Shown here one piece after another: positions 16,574 through 23,660 of a DNA stretch of 41,598 nucleotides. How positions within the stretch are numbered: position 1 is the first letter of the stretch; every line of letters starts with the position of its first letter. The stretch comes from Chloroflexota bacterium (GTDB lineage Bacteria > Chloroflexota > Limnocylindria > QHBO01): contig JBBPIR010000002.1 of the NCBI GenBank assembly GCA_038040195.1, positions 133,296 through 174,893 of the forward strand, in the 5' to 3' direction. Position numbers and translations under genes: made by a program. The notes beneath the pieces are model-generated. The model had not been told where the DNA came from, ran no database searches, and saw only the letters and a program-made list of their open reading frames with translations.

Positions 16574-17007
16574 CGTTCGCCGATCCGGAGACCATCGAAC
16601 GCGTTCTGCGCGAGACCCACACCTGGGCCGTGGTGGGCCTGTCCTCGAACCCGCTACGGCCGAGCCATGGCGTGGCGCGGACCTTGATGGACCACGGCTA
16701 CCGCATGATCCCGGTCAACCCCCACGAGACCGAGGTCCACGGCCAGACGGCCTACGCCGACCTATTTTCCGCCCAGGCCGATGCGGTCGCGGCCGGCCAG
16801 CCGATCGACGTCGTTGACATCTTCCGCAACTCGGCGTTTGCGGGGATCCACGTCGACGAGGCGATCGAGATCGGGGCCAAGGCGGTATGGATGCAGCTGG
16901 GGGTCATCGACGAGGCGGCCGCCGAGCGGGCGCACGCGGCGAGGTTGTGGGTCGTGATGGACCGATGCCCGGCGATCGAGCTGCCGCGGCTCAGTCTCGG
17001 CGCATGA
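16570..17007 (+). CDS. CoA-binding domain protein
   Basis: The 145-residue single-domain protein has a Rossmann-like CoA-binding fold: WAVVGLSSNPLRPSHGVAR near the N-terminus, YRMIPVNPHETEVHGQTAY, then VDIFRN and AVWMQLGVID, as in the YccU/CoA_binding_2 family. Such proteins bind CoA or acyl-CoA; the physiological role is unknown. The GTG at 16570 overlaps the ruvA stop (GTGA). Its 3' end overlaps the convergent uricase gene by 17 bases. Confidence 0.85.
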   Translation: MTFADPETIERVLRETHTWAVVGLSSNPLRPSHGVARTLMDHGYRMIPVNPHETEVHGQTAYADLFSAQADAVAAGQPIDVVDIFRNSAFAGIHVDEAIEIGAKAVWMQLGVIDEAAAERAHAARLWVVMDRCPAIELPRLSLGA

Positions 17008-17917
17008 CCAGGTCGATCCGCCCGATCGGCGGCGGGGGATCGGCGTAGGTCTTCACCTTCGGGTCGTCCGGGCTGAGGACGCCCGGATCCCAGGTCCGGT
17101 TCTGCGCGTCGAAGCTGACCTCCGCCAGCTGGGTCCAGCGTTCGAGCATGCGGCCGCCGATTTCATGGACCAGGTGCTGGATCGACAGGCTCACGAACTG
17201 GTGGAAGACCGACGCCGCCAGGTCCGCCACTTGTTCGCCGGCAACGTAGCGTTCCGGGCTGGCCGCCAGGGCGTCGGCGGGGTCGACATACCGCCAGCCA
17301 ACGTCCATCCACGTGAACAGAGCGCGGTCCGGCCGCTCGGGCAGGGTCGTGTGCTCGTCACGGGCAAAATCGGCGAACGAGGACCCGGTGATCTTGATGA
17401 GCTGGAGCCCTTCACGCCCGCAGGCGTGATCGGTCGGGCGCACGCCGCCGTCATCGGTCAGCTCCAGGTCCAGGCGCGCGGTCGAGCGATCGTTGCGATC
17501 CCGGGCGAACAGGACCTCGGAGGCGACGAAGCCATCGTCGTCGGCCGGGACCAGGGACGCGGAGTAGGGCAGCTCCGTGCCGAGCATGGAGATGCGCTCC
17601 ATGTGGGGGTAGTGGTCAAGGAACGCGCGGCCCACGTGGTCGAGCCAACCCTCGAGCGTGGCCGCCGGGTTGGAGGCCGAGGTGGCGTGGATGAAGTTCT
17701 TCATCGTGTCGGTCGCCACCACCAGCCGGTTGTCGCCCTCGGTGTATGACTCGAGGAATCCCTGGCCCTGGACCTGGATCTCGATCTCGGCCGCCATGAG
17801 CGTGTTGTCGCGGCCGGTGAACGGCGACTCGGGGATGGGCGTCACCCCCACCAGCGGCGTGCCATACGTGCGGTAGACGCTGACTCCGGCCTTGCCGTAG
17901 CCGATCTCGTACTTCAT
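16991..17917 (-). CDS. Urate oxidase (uricase)
   Basis: The 308-residue cofactor-free enzyme oxidises urate to 5-hydroxyisourate. It begins MKYEIGYGKAGVSVYRTYG and has VATDTMKNFIHATS, holding the catalytic Thr-Asp segment, plus QLIKITGSSFADFARDEHTTL and FDAQNRTWDP. Length matches single-domain bacterial uricases. I chose the ATG at 17917 because GGAGG lies 4 bases upstream and the family start is here; the frame runs a little further up. The ATG overlaps the OHCU decarboxylase stop (ATGA), placing the three urate enzymes in one operon. The stop lies within the end of the convergent CoA-binding gene. Confidence 0.95.
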   Translation of the reverse strand: MKYEIGYGKAGVSVYRTYGTPLVGVTPIPESPFTGRDNTLMAAEIEIQVQGQGFLESYTEGDNRLVVATDTMKNFIHATSASNPAATLEGWLDHVGRAFLDHYPHMERISMLGTELPYSASLVPADDDGFVASEVLFARDRNDRSTARLDLELTDDGGVRPTDHACGREGLQLIKITGSSFADFARDEHTTLPERPDRALFTWMDVGWRYVDPADALAASPERYVAGEQVADLAASVFHQFVSLSIQHLVHEIGGRMLERWTQLAEVSFDAQNRTWDPGVLSPDDPKVKTYADPPPPIGRIDLVMRRD

Positions 17918-18435
17918 GCGCCCTCCGGTCCGGGGGAGCGGAACCACTGGAGCCGATCGGCGGCGATGGCGAGCGAGTCGTCCAGGGCGCGACGGATCTC
18001 GACGTCGCGTTCGCGCTTGAGCGCGGCGCGTAGCTCGGGGGGCAGGTCCGCCCGCGGCCGTCCTGCGACGTAGACCAGGTAGCGGAATCCGAACCGCGCT
18101 TCGTAAGCGTCGTTCAGGCGAGCCAGCTCCGTGTCCACGCGGTTCGCCTTGGCGCCCTGCTCGCGTCTCGAGGCGGACGAGAGGCTGTCCCGCGAGCCCA
18201 GTCGCGGATGCGCGTTGATGAGCTCCACCTGCTCCGTCTCGGTCATGCGATGCGCGATGCGCGCAGCCGCCTCGAGCATCATGCCGTCCGATTTGAACGG
18301 GCGCGCACCCGCCAACCAGGCGGCGAAGCGAGGGGCGGGCCCGAACAGAAGCGCGATCGCATCGGCAAAGTCTCGGCTGGGGAGCCGGTTCAGGTCGGTC
18401 AGTGATGGGAAGCCGGTGGCCTCAGCCGCGCGCAA
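17914..18435 (-). CDS. OHCU decarboxylase
   Basis: The 173-residue 2-oxo-4-hydroxy-4-carboxy-5-ureidoimidazoline decarboxylase converts the unstable HIU hydrolase product to S-allantoin. The family motif VELINAHPRLG, with its catalytic His, is present, followed by NDAYEARFGFRYLVYVAGR. The protein is all-helical and of normal length. The start is TTG at 18435, preceded by AGGAG with a 7-base spacer; no ATG or GTG fits better. It lies 30 bases after the HIU hydrolase gene and overlaps uricase (ATGA). Confidence 0.94.
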   Translation of the reverse strand: MRAAEATGFPSLTDLNRLPSRDFADAIALLFGPAPRFAAWLAGARPFKSDGMMLEAAARIAHRMTETEQVELINAHPRLGSRDSLSSASRREQGAKANRVDTELARLNDAYEARFGFRYLVYVAGRPRADLPPELRAALKRERDVEIRRALDDSLAIAADRLQWFRSPGPEGA

Positions 18436-18465
18436 GCCGATACTCCTGGTCGCGCTCGCCGGCGC

Positions 18466-18843
18466 TCAGCTGCCGCGGTAGACCGTGGCGCCGAAGGGCG
18501 CCAGGAGGAGCGGGACGTGGTAGCTGCGACCGGCATCGGTCACCCGGAGGGCCACCGCGATGCCCTGCAGGAAGGCGTCATCCTCCCGGTACCCGGCCAG
18601 GTCGAACAGGAGCTGGTAGTCGCCCGTTGTCAGCTCGCCCCCGATCAGGTCCGCGATCCGGCCATCCGCATCGGTCTCGCTTTCATTGAGGGCCTCGAAC
18701 TCGTCGTCCTCCCCGCGCCGAAAGAGGACCACGCTGATCCCAGGCGCGGGCACTCCCGTCTCGAGGTCCAGCACGTGGGTCGAGATGGTAGGGCGCGGCG
18801 AGCGCTGAGGGCGGTTGGGGCGATTCGGCCGTCGAGCGGCCAC
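18466..18843 (-). CDS. 5-hydroxyisourate hydrolase (transthyretin-like)
   Basis: The 125-residue product has ISTHVLDLETGVPAPGISVVLF, and its C-terminus YRGS is the tetrapeptide that marks HIU hydrolases against true transthyretins. The catalytic His of STHVLD is present. The enzyme hydrolyses 5-hydroxyisourate to OHCU. I chose the GTG at 18843 because GGGAGGA lies 4 bases upstream. The roughly 20 N-terminal residues (RRPNRPNRPQRSPRP) are Arg/Pro-rich and absent from typical members, so a shorter form cannot be ruled out. It is the first gene of the HIU hydrolase-OHCU decarboxylase-uricase operon. Its promoter would have to lie inside the divergent DUF3830 gene. Confidence 0.93.
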   Translation of the reverse strand: MAARRPNRPNRPQRSPRPTISTHVLDLETGVPAPGISVVLFRRGEDDEFEALNESETDADGRIADLIGGELTTGDYQLLFDLAGYREDDAFLQGIAVALRVTDAGRSYHVPLLLAPFGATVYRGS

Positions 18844-18845
18844 GC

Positions 18846-18855
18846 TATCCTCCCT
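18846..18855. promoter_or_regulatory. Dual-use element: -10 (plus) and Shine-Dalgarno (minus)
   Basis: TATCCTCCCT on the plus strand gives a -10-like TATCCT 7 bases before the DUF3830 GTG at 18859. Its complement AGGGAGGATA is the ribosome-binding site of HIU hydrolase, 4 bases before the GTG at 18843. Only 15 bases separate the two start codons. Confidence 0.55.
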
Positions 18856-18858
18856 GGC

Positions 18859-19275
18859 GTGGGTGACCTGCAGATCCGGGTCGGCGATCTCCACTTTAGC
18901 GCCCGATGGGAGGACGCCGCGCCGCGCACACGCGAGGCGTTGCGCCCATGGCTGCCCATCCAGTCCCAGCTGATCCACTGCCGCTGGAGCGGGGAAGGGA
19001 CCTGGATCCCGTTCGGCGACCGCCGGCCCGGGGTGGGTTACGAGAACCACACCGCGCACCCAGCTCCCGGGCAGCTGCTCATCTATACCGGCGAGCTGTC
19101 CGAGTGCGAGATCCTGTTCCCGTACGGGGCCTGCTCGTTCAGCAGCAAGCTGGGCCCGCTGGCGGGGAACCATTTTGCGACCGTCGTTACCGGGGCGGAG
19201 CAGCTAACGGAATTAGGCCGCCGCGTCCTGTGGGAGGGCGCCCAGGACATCGAGATCACCGAAGGACCGGATTGA
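18859..19275 (+). CDS. DUF3830-like (cyclophilin-fold) protein
   Basis: The 138-residue protein has RWEDAAPRTREALRPWLP, HCRWSGEGTWIPF, NHTAHPAPGQLLIYTG and GRRVLWEGAQDIEI. These match my recollection of DUF3830, small proteins with a cyclophilin-like barrel often found beside hydantoinase or amidohydrolase genes. No function is established that I know of. The GTG at 18859 follows TATCCT by 7 bases with no Shine-Dalgarno, suggesting a leaderless mRNA. Its TGA overlaps the TTG of the amidohydrolase (TTGA), so the two are translated together. The context points to a partner role in allantoin or hydantoin use; family membership should be checked with a profile search. Confidence 0.65.
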   Translation: MGDLQIRVGDLHFSARWEDAAPRTREALRPWLPIQSQLIHCRWSGEGTWIPFGDRRPGVGYENHTAHPAPGQLLIYTGELSECEILFPYGACSFSSKLGPLAGNHFATVVTGAEQLTELGRRVLWEGAQDIEITEGPD

Positions 19276-20633
19276 CCGATCTCGTCGTCACCGAAGGCAC
19301 GGTCGTAACGGCCGAAGGCTCAGTCCTGGCCGATGTCGGCGTGACACAAGGGCGTATCACCGCCGTCGGTCCCAATCTCCCGCGCGACCCGGCGACCGAG
19401 ACGATCGACGCAACCGGGCTTCTCGTCCTACCTGGCTGCGTTGACGTCCACACCCACACTCGGCTGCCTACGGGCGCGGAACCGGACCGGTTCTACCAGG
19501 ACAGCGTGGCAGCCGCATCCGGTGGCACGACCACGTTCCTGGCCTTCAACAATCCCGGCACCGGGATCTCCGACGAGGGGTCGCTTTCGCTTCTTGCCGG
19601 CCTCCGTGAGTTCCGTGCCCGGACCGAGGGTGAGTCGGCAGTCGACTTTGGCCTGAGTGCGGTCATCACCGGCCAGCAGGACGACCCCATCGCCGAGCTT
19701 CCTGAGCTCATCGCCTCCGGCGTCTCCACGGCCAAGGCCTTCATGGTCTACGACTTCCGGCTGACCGATGAGCGCCTCTTCGCGGCGCTGCAGGCCATGG
19801 GCCGCCACGGCGGGATGCTCCAGGTCCACTGCGAGAACGCCATCATCATCGACGCGCTCACGGCCGAGGCCCTGGCCCACGGGAACGTCGCCGGCCGCCA
19901 CCACGCCCTCACGCGCCCGACGTACGCCGAGGCGGAGGCGACCCACCGCGCCATCGCCCTGGCTCGGGCCGCGGACGCATCGGTCTACATCGTTCATCTG
20001 TCCTGTGCCGATGCGCTGGCCGAGGTCGTCACCGCCAAGGCGCGCGGGTGGCCGGTGTACGCCGAGACGTGCCCCCACTACCTGACCCTGACCGATGACC
20101 GATATGCCCCGCCCGACGAAGCCGAGGTCATCAAGTCCGTCATCTCACCGCCCCTCCGCACGGATGCCGATCGTCAGTCGCTGTGGCTGGGCCTGGCCCG
20201 CGGGGGGCTGGACGTGGTGGCCACCGATCACGTGCCGGACCGGCTGGCCGTCGAGAAGCGCGTGCCGGCCCCGCCGTTTCCGCAGATCAGCAACGGGGCG
20301 CCGGGCATCGAGACGCTGCTGTCGGTCGTCTACTCCGAGGGCGTGTCTCGTGGCCTGATCAGCGTCGAGCGCATGGTGGATCTGTTGGCGACAACCCCGG
20401 CTCGCCTCTTCGGCCTACCTACGAAGGGCGCCATCGAGGTCGGCCGCGATGCTGACCTGGTGCTGTTCGACCCAAAGGCTACTCGCAGGATCCGGCAGTC
20501 CGAACTCCATCACACCAGCGACTTCACCCCGTACGAAGGTATGGTGGTTGCGGGTGCCGTCGTCCAGACGCTCGTTCGCGGTCGGCGTGCCGGTGCACGG
20601 ATCGGCGTGTTCGTGGAACGACGGCTGGCCTAG
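19272..20633 (+). CDS. Dihydropyrimidinase/allantoinase-type cyclic amidohydrolase
   Basis: The 453-residue metal-dependent amidohydrolase has the full ligand set: H60 and H62 (DVHTHTRLPTG), the carbamylated Lys K155 (TAKAFMVYD), H186 (LQVHCEN), H242 (VHLS) and D319 (ATDHVPD). The segment ISNGAPGIETLL matches the substrate loop of hydantoinases. Sequence alone leans to dihydropyrimidinase/hydantoinase; the position directly beside the urate-to-allantoin operon argues for allantoinase, or a hydantoinase that accepts allantoin. The start is TTG at 19272, with GAAGGA 5 bases upstream, overlapping the DUF3830 stop. Confidence 0.85.
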   Translation: MTDLVVTEGTVVTAEGSVLADVGVTQGRITAVGPNLPRDPATETIDATGLLVLPGCVDVHTHTRLPTGAEPDRFYQDSVAAASGGTTTFLAFNNPGTGISDEGSLSLLAGLREFRARTEGESAVDFGLSAVITGQQDDPIAELPELIASGVSTAKAFMVYDFRLTDERLFAALQAMGRHGGMLQVHCENAIIIDALTAEALAHGNVAGRHHALTRPTYAEAEATHRAIALARAADASVYIVHLSCADALAEVVTAKARGWPVYAETCPHYLTLTDDRYAPPDEAEVIKSVISPPLRTDADRQSLWLGLARGGLDVVATDHVPDRLAVEKRVPAPPFPQISNGAPGIETLLSVVYSEGVSRGLISVERMVDLLATTPARLFGLPTKGAIEVGRDADLVLFDPKATRRIRQSELHHTSDFTPYEGMVVAGAVVQTLVRGRRAGARIGVFVERRLA

Positions 20634-20636
20634 GCG

Positions 20637-20666
20637 GCAAGACGGATGGCCCGAAAGGGCCCTTGC
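20637..20666 (+). terminator. Hairpin after the amidohydrolase gene
   Basis: GGCCC-GAAA-GGGCC at 20648-20661 is extended by GCAAG (20637-20641) pairing with CTTGC (20662-20666) across a 6-base bulge. It lies just after the stop at 20633. There is no T-tract, so intrinsic termination is doubtful. Confidence 0.35.
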
Positions 20667-20687
20667 GTCCGGTACCGGGTCACGCGC

Positions 20688-20693
20688 TAGGGT
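20688..20693 (+). promoter_or_regulatory. -10-like TAGGGT upstream of the J-domain gene
   Basis: TAGGGT ends 8 bases before the ATG at 20702 and no Shine-Dalgarno is present. It is the same layout as the leaderless starts elsewhere, with slightly longer spacing. Confidence 0.4.
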
Positions 20694-20701
20694 AGGCACC
20701 C

Positions 20702-21163
20702 ATGGCGAGCCCGCGTGACGCCTACAAGGTCCTGCAGATCGATCCCTCGGCATTGCCGGAGGTTGTCGAGGCCGCTTACCGCGCGCTGGCGCGGCTGCGC
20801 CACCCAGACCGGAACGACCTGTCCGGTGCCAGCGAGGCGATGGCGGATCTGAACTGGGCGTATTCCACCCTGCGCGACCCGGAGCGGCGGATCCAGTACG
20901 ACGAGACCCGAACGGCTGCTGTCACGGTGAACGCGCCGGAGGGTTCGCTGCGCGACCGGATGGAAGCGGCACGCGGCGGAGGTTCCCAGGGCGTGAACTC
21001 CGAGGCCCCCATCGTCCTCGATTTCGGACGGTATTCGGGGATGTCCCTGCTCGAGGTTGCCCGCGTGGACCCCGCGTACCTCGCGTGGCTCAAGCGCCGA
21101 CCGCACGCGGCGCGGTACCGGCAGCAGATCGAAGAGCTGACCGCCAGGCTGCACGCGCGCTAG
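20702..21163 (+). CDS. J-domain protein with DUF3820-like C-terminal module
   Basis: The 153-residue protein has an N-terminal J domain (about 5-65, [15 protein letters not shown] in [22 protein letters not shown]), so it can probably stimulate an Hsp70 ATPase. After a Gly/Ser-rich linker, the C-terminal part (about 100-153) has [25 protein letters not shown], which resembles the DUF3820 or ExoX-tail module seen at the end of some nucleases. It lacks the zinc-finger and substrate domains of DnaJ, so it is a specialised co-chaperone rather than the general one. Its TAG shares bases with the stop of the convergent malate synthase gene. Confidence 0.82.
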   Translation: MASPRDAYKVLQIDPSALPEVVEAAYRALARLRHPDRNDLSGASEAMADLNWAYSTLRDPERRIQYDETRTAAVTVNAPEGSLRDRMEAARGGGSQGVNSEAPIVLDFGRYSGMSLLEVARVDPAYLAWLKRRPHAARYRQQIEELTARLHAR

Positions 21164-22749
21164 CGGAGCCGGCCATAGGCGGGGATGGTCAGGAATTCGG
21201 TGAAGGTGTCGGATAGGACGAGCTCGTCGAGGAGTGCGGCGGCATCGGTCCAGCGGAAGTCCGGCATGCTGGATTGGAGCCGGCCGAGCTCGTCGTCCCG
21301 GATCGTGGTGTAGCGATCGGCCGACATCGGCTCGCCGTCCTCCAGGGCGACCTTGTGGACGCGCCACTGCCACAGCTGTGAGCGGCTGATCTCGGCGGTT
21401 GCCGCGTCCTCCATCAGGTCGTTGATGGCGGCCGCGCCGTTGCCGGCCAGCCACGAGGCGAGGTACTGGAGCGCCACGCTGACATTGGTGCGGACGCCGG
21501 CCTCGGTCGCGCGGCCGCCCGCCACCTCGACGTTCAGCAGCTCCGCCGCCGTCACGATGGCCTCCGGCAGCTTGTCTTTCTGGTTCGTGCGCTCCCCAAG
21601 GACCTCATCAAAGATCTCGCGCGCCACGGGGACCAGGTCCGGATGGGCGACCCATGTCCCGTCCGACCCGTCGCCGGACTCGCGCCGCTTGTCGACTCGC
21701 ACCTGCTCCAGCGCATTCGCTGTCACCTCGGGCTCGCGCCGGTTGGGGATGAACGCGCTCATGCCGCCGATCGCATGCGCCCCGCGCCGGTGGCATGTCT
21801 GCACCAGCAGTTGCTGGTAGGCGCGCATGAACGGGACGGCCATGGTCACCTGGGCTCGATCGGGGAGCACCATGTCCGGCCGCGACCGGAACTTCTTGAT
21901 CAGGCTGAAGATGTAATCCCACCGGCCGGCATTGAGCCCGGCGGCGTGCTCACGCAGCTCGTACAGGATCTCCTCCATCTCGAACGCGGCCAGGACGGTC
22001 TCGATCAGGACCGTGGCCCGGATGCTCCCGCGCGGGACGTCCAGCGCGGTCTGCGCCGCGACGAACACGTCGTTCCATAGCTGGGCCTCGAGGTGGGACT
22101 CGAGCTTGGGGAGATAGAAGTAGGGCCCGCTTCCCCGGTGCAGCTGCTCCCGGGCGTTGTGGAAGAAGACCATCCCGAAGTCGAACAGGCTGGCGGAGAT
22201 GGGGGAGCCGTCGACCAGGACGTGCGCCTCGTCCAGGTGCCAGCCGCGAGGCCGGATGACCAGGGTGGCGATATGCTCGGCGAGGGCATACGCCTTCTCC
22301 GCGCTCTGGAAAGTGAGCTCGCGGCGAACTGCGGACGCCACGGCCCACTGGCCGGTCACGACGTTGTCCCAGGTGGGGGACAGGGCGTCCTCGAAGTCGG
22401 CCATGAATACCTTCGCGCCGCTGTTGAGGGCGTTGATCATCATCTTGGGCTCGACCGGGCCGGTGATCTCCACCCGACGGTCTTCAAGGTCGGCCGGAGC
22501 GGGCGCCACCCGCCAGTCGGGGTCCTCACGGACATGAGCCGTGTTGGGCAGGAAGTCCGGCAGCTCGCCGGTATCGAACCGAGCCTGCCGCTCGGATCGG
22601 TCCCCGAGAAGCCGCAGGCGACGGGCATTGAAAGACCGATGCAGGCTGGCCACGAAGATCAGGGCCTCCGCTGTCAACACCTCGTCCGTGTGCGGGTTTG
22701 ATAGACCGATGACCTCAACGCCGGCCGGGAGTGTCGCTTTCTCGCTCAC
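21160..22749 (-). CDS. aceB: Malate synthase A
   Basis: The 529-residue enzyme condenses glyoxylate with acetyl-CoA to malate. Diagnostic segments are [36 protein letters not shown] (active-site region), [17 protein letters not shown] and [11 protein letters not shown]. Length is that of the A isoform, not the 720-residue G type. The GTG at 22749 has GGAGGA 7 bases upstream and overlaps the stop of the YdeI-like gene (GTGA). No isocitrate lyase gene is in the window, so glyoxylate from allantoin/ureidoglycolate breakdown is a plausible substrate source given the neighbouring purine genes. Confidence 0.96.
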   Translation of the reverse strand: MSEKATLPAGVEVIGLSNPHTDEVLTAEALIFVASLHRSFNARRLRLLGDRSERQARFDTGELPDFLPNTAHVREDPDWRVAPAPADLEDRRVEITGPVEPKMMINALNSGAKVFMADFEDALSPTWDNVVTGQWAVASAVRRELTFQSAEKAYALAEHIATLVIRPRGWHLDEAHVLVDGSPISASLFDFGMVFFHNAREQLHRGSGPYFYLPKLESHLEAQLWNDVFVAAQTALDVPRGSIRATVLIETVLAAFEMEEILYELREHAAGLNAGRWDYIFSLIKKFRSRPDMVLPDRAQVTMAVPFMRAYQQLLVQTCHRRGAHAIGGMSAFIPNRREPEVTANALEQVRVDKRRESGDGSDGTWVAHPDLVPVAREIFDEVLGERTNQKDKLPEAIVTAAELLNVEVAGGRATEAGVRTNVSVALQYLASWLAGNGAAAINDLMEDAATAEISRSQLWQWRVHKVALEDGEPMSADRYTTIRDDELGRLQSSMPDFRWTDAAALLDELVLSDTFTEFLTIPAYGRLR

Positions 22750-23351
22750 TTGCTGTTCCTCCCGTACGACAGCGGCTTGATGGGGCGCCCGGCGGCGGAG
22801 TCCTCGATGAGGAACGTCAGGCGGCGTTCGCGAGTTGCTTCCTGCTTGGCTGAGAGGACCCAGAAAGCTGCCTGTCGACGGTAGCCGGGCGCCTGCGCCT
22901 GCCAGTATGTCCAGGCCGTGGGCTCGGCTTTGATCCGGGCTTCGAGCCGGGGAGGGAGCTGCTGCCGGAGCGGGTTGTCCCGCATGTACGGCATGTCCTT
23001 GCTTTGGTCCCGCTCCTCGAACGCCAGCCGCCCGGCGGGATGCATGCGGCCGGCCTTCGTCAATTCGGCGACCGTGGCGATGTTATTCGCGCTCCAGCTG
23101 CTGCCTTTGCGGCGCGGTGTGAACCGGTTGGTGTGCACCTCGTCATCGATCCGATAGCCGATCCCGTCGATCCACCCAAAGCACAGGCCCTCCTCGACCG
23201 CCTCCGGATAGGTCATCGCCGTCTTGCCAACTCCCCTGCGGTAGTAGCCCACCCACAGCTCGCCGACCGACGCGTGGTTGGCCTCCAACCACGCCCGAAA
23301 CTCCTCCTGGGTGGGGAAGATGGCCACCTCACGGGACGCCGGCCTATTCAC
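22746..23351 (-). CDS. YdeI/OmpD-associated family protein
   Basis: The 201-residue protein has [53 protein letters not shown] and, near the C-terminus, [16 protein letters not shown]. This matches the YdeI/OmdA family, once called bacteriocin-protection proteins; biochemical function is unknown. The likely start is GTG at 23351 ([14 protein letters not shown] follows); an in-frame GTG 8 codons later is possible. It is co-transcribed with malate synthase (GTGA overlap) and divergent from the DUF4242 gene across 57 bases. Confidence 0.85.
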   Translation of the reverse strand: MNRPASREVAIFPTQEEFRAWLEANHASVGELWVGYYRRGVGKTAMTYPEAVEEGLCFGWIDGIGYRIDDEVHTNRFTPRRKGSSWSANNIATVAELTKAGRMHPAGRLAFEERDQSKDMPYMRDNPLRQQLPPRLEARIKAEPTAWTYWQAQAPGYRRQAAFWVLSAKQEATRERRLTFLIEDSAAGRPIKPLSYGRNSK

Positions 23352-23368
23352 GTTTGTGGAGCGCGCCG

Positions 23369-23375
23369 TACCATA
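23369..23375. promoter_or_regulatory. Overlapping divergent -10 elements (TACCAT plus, TATGGT minus)
   Basis: TACCATA reads as TACCAT on the plus strand toward the DUF4242 gene and TATGGT on the minus strand toward the YdeI-malate synthase operon. It lies mid-way in the 57-base gap. AGGAG at 23392-23396 could serve the plus-strand gene, with a long 12-base spacer. Confidence 0.45.
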
Positions 23376-23408
23376 CGCGCGATTGTCGACCAGGAGACGA
23401 ACGCCGGC

Positions 23409-23660
23409 ATGCCCCTCTATCTTGACACTCACGACCACATTCCCGGTCTGACTGGGGAAGCCGTGGCGCAGGCCCACGCGCGTGACCTCGAGGTCGGCCC
23501 GAAGTACGCCGTGTCGTACCTGCGCTACTGGTACGACGAAGCGACGGGCAAGGTGTTCTGCCTGGTCGACGCGCCCAGCGCCCAGGCCGCCGAGGACGTC
23601 CATCGTGAGGCGCACGGACTGCTGGCGGACCGCATCCAGGAGGTCCAGGAGGGGGTCTAG
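23409..23660 (+). CDS. DUF4242 / SCO4226-like small protein
   Basis: The 83-residue protein begins MPLYLDTHDHIPGLTGEAVA and has VSYLRYWYDEATGKVFCLVDAP and AEDVHREAHGLLADRIQEV, the ferredoxin-like pattern of DUF4242. The Streptomyces relative SCO4226 binds nickel; His residues and one Cys are in the expected places, but metal binding here is inferred. In several bacteria these small proteins sit near adenylate cyclase-type signalling genes, as here. Its TAG shares CTAG with the stop of the convergent cyclase/NB-ARC gene. Confidence 0.85.
   Translation: MPLYLDTHDHIPGLTGEAVAQAHARDLEVGPKYAVSYLRYWYDEATGKVFCLVDAPSAQAAEDVHREAHGLLADRIQEVQEGV

Noticed and set aside
16991-20633. Recent horizontal transfer of the urate genes.
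   Set aside because: Base composition and junction style (NTGA overlaps, GC-rich codons) match the surroundings, and no integrase, tRNA or repeats flank the block.
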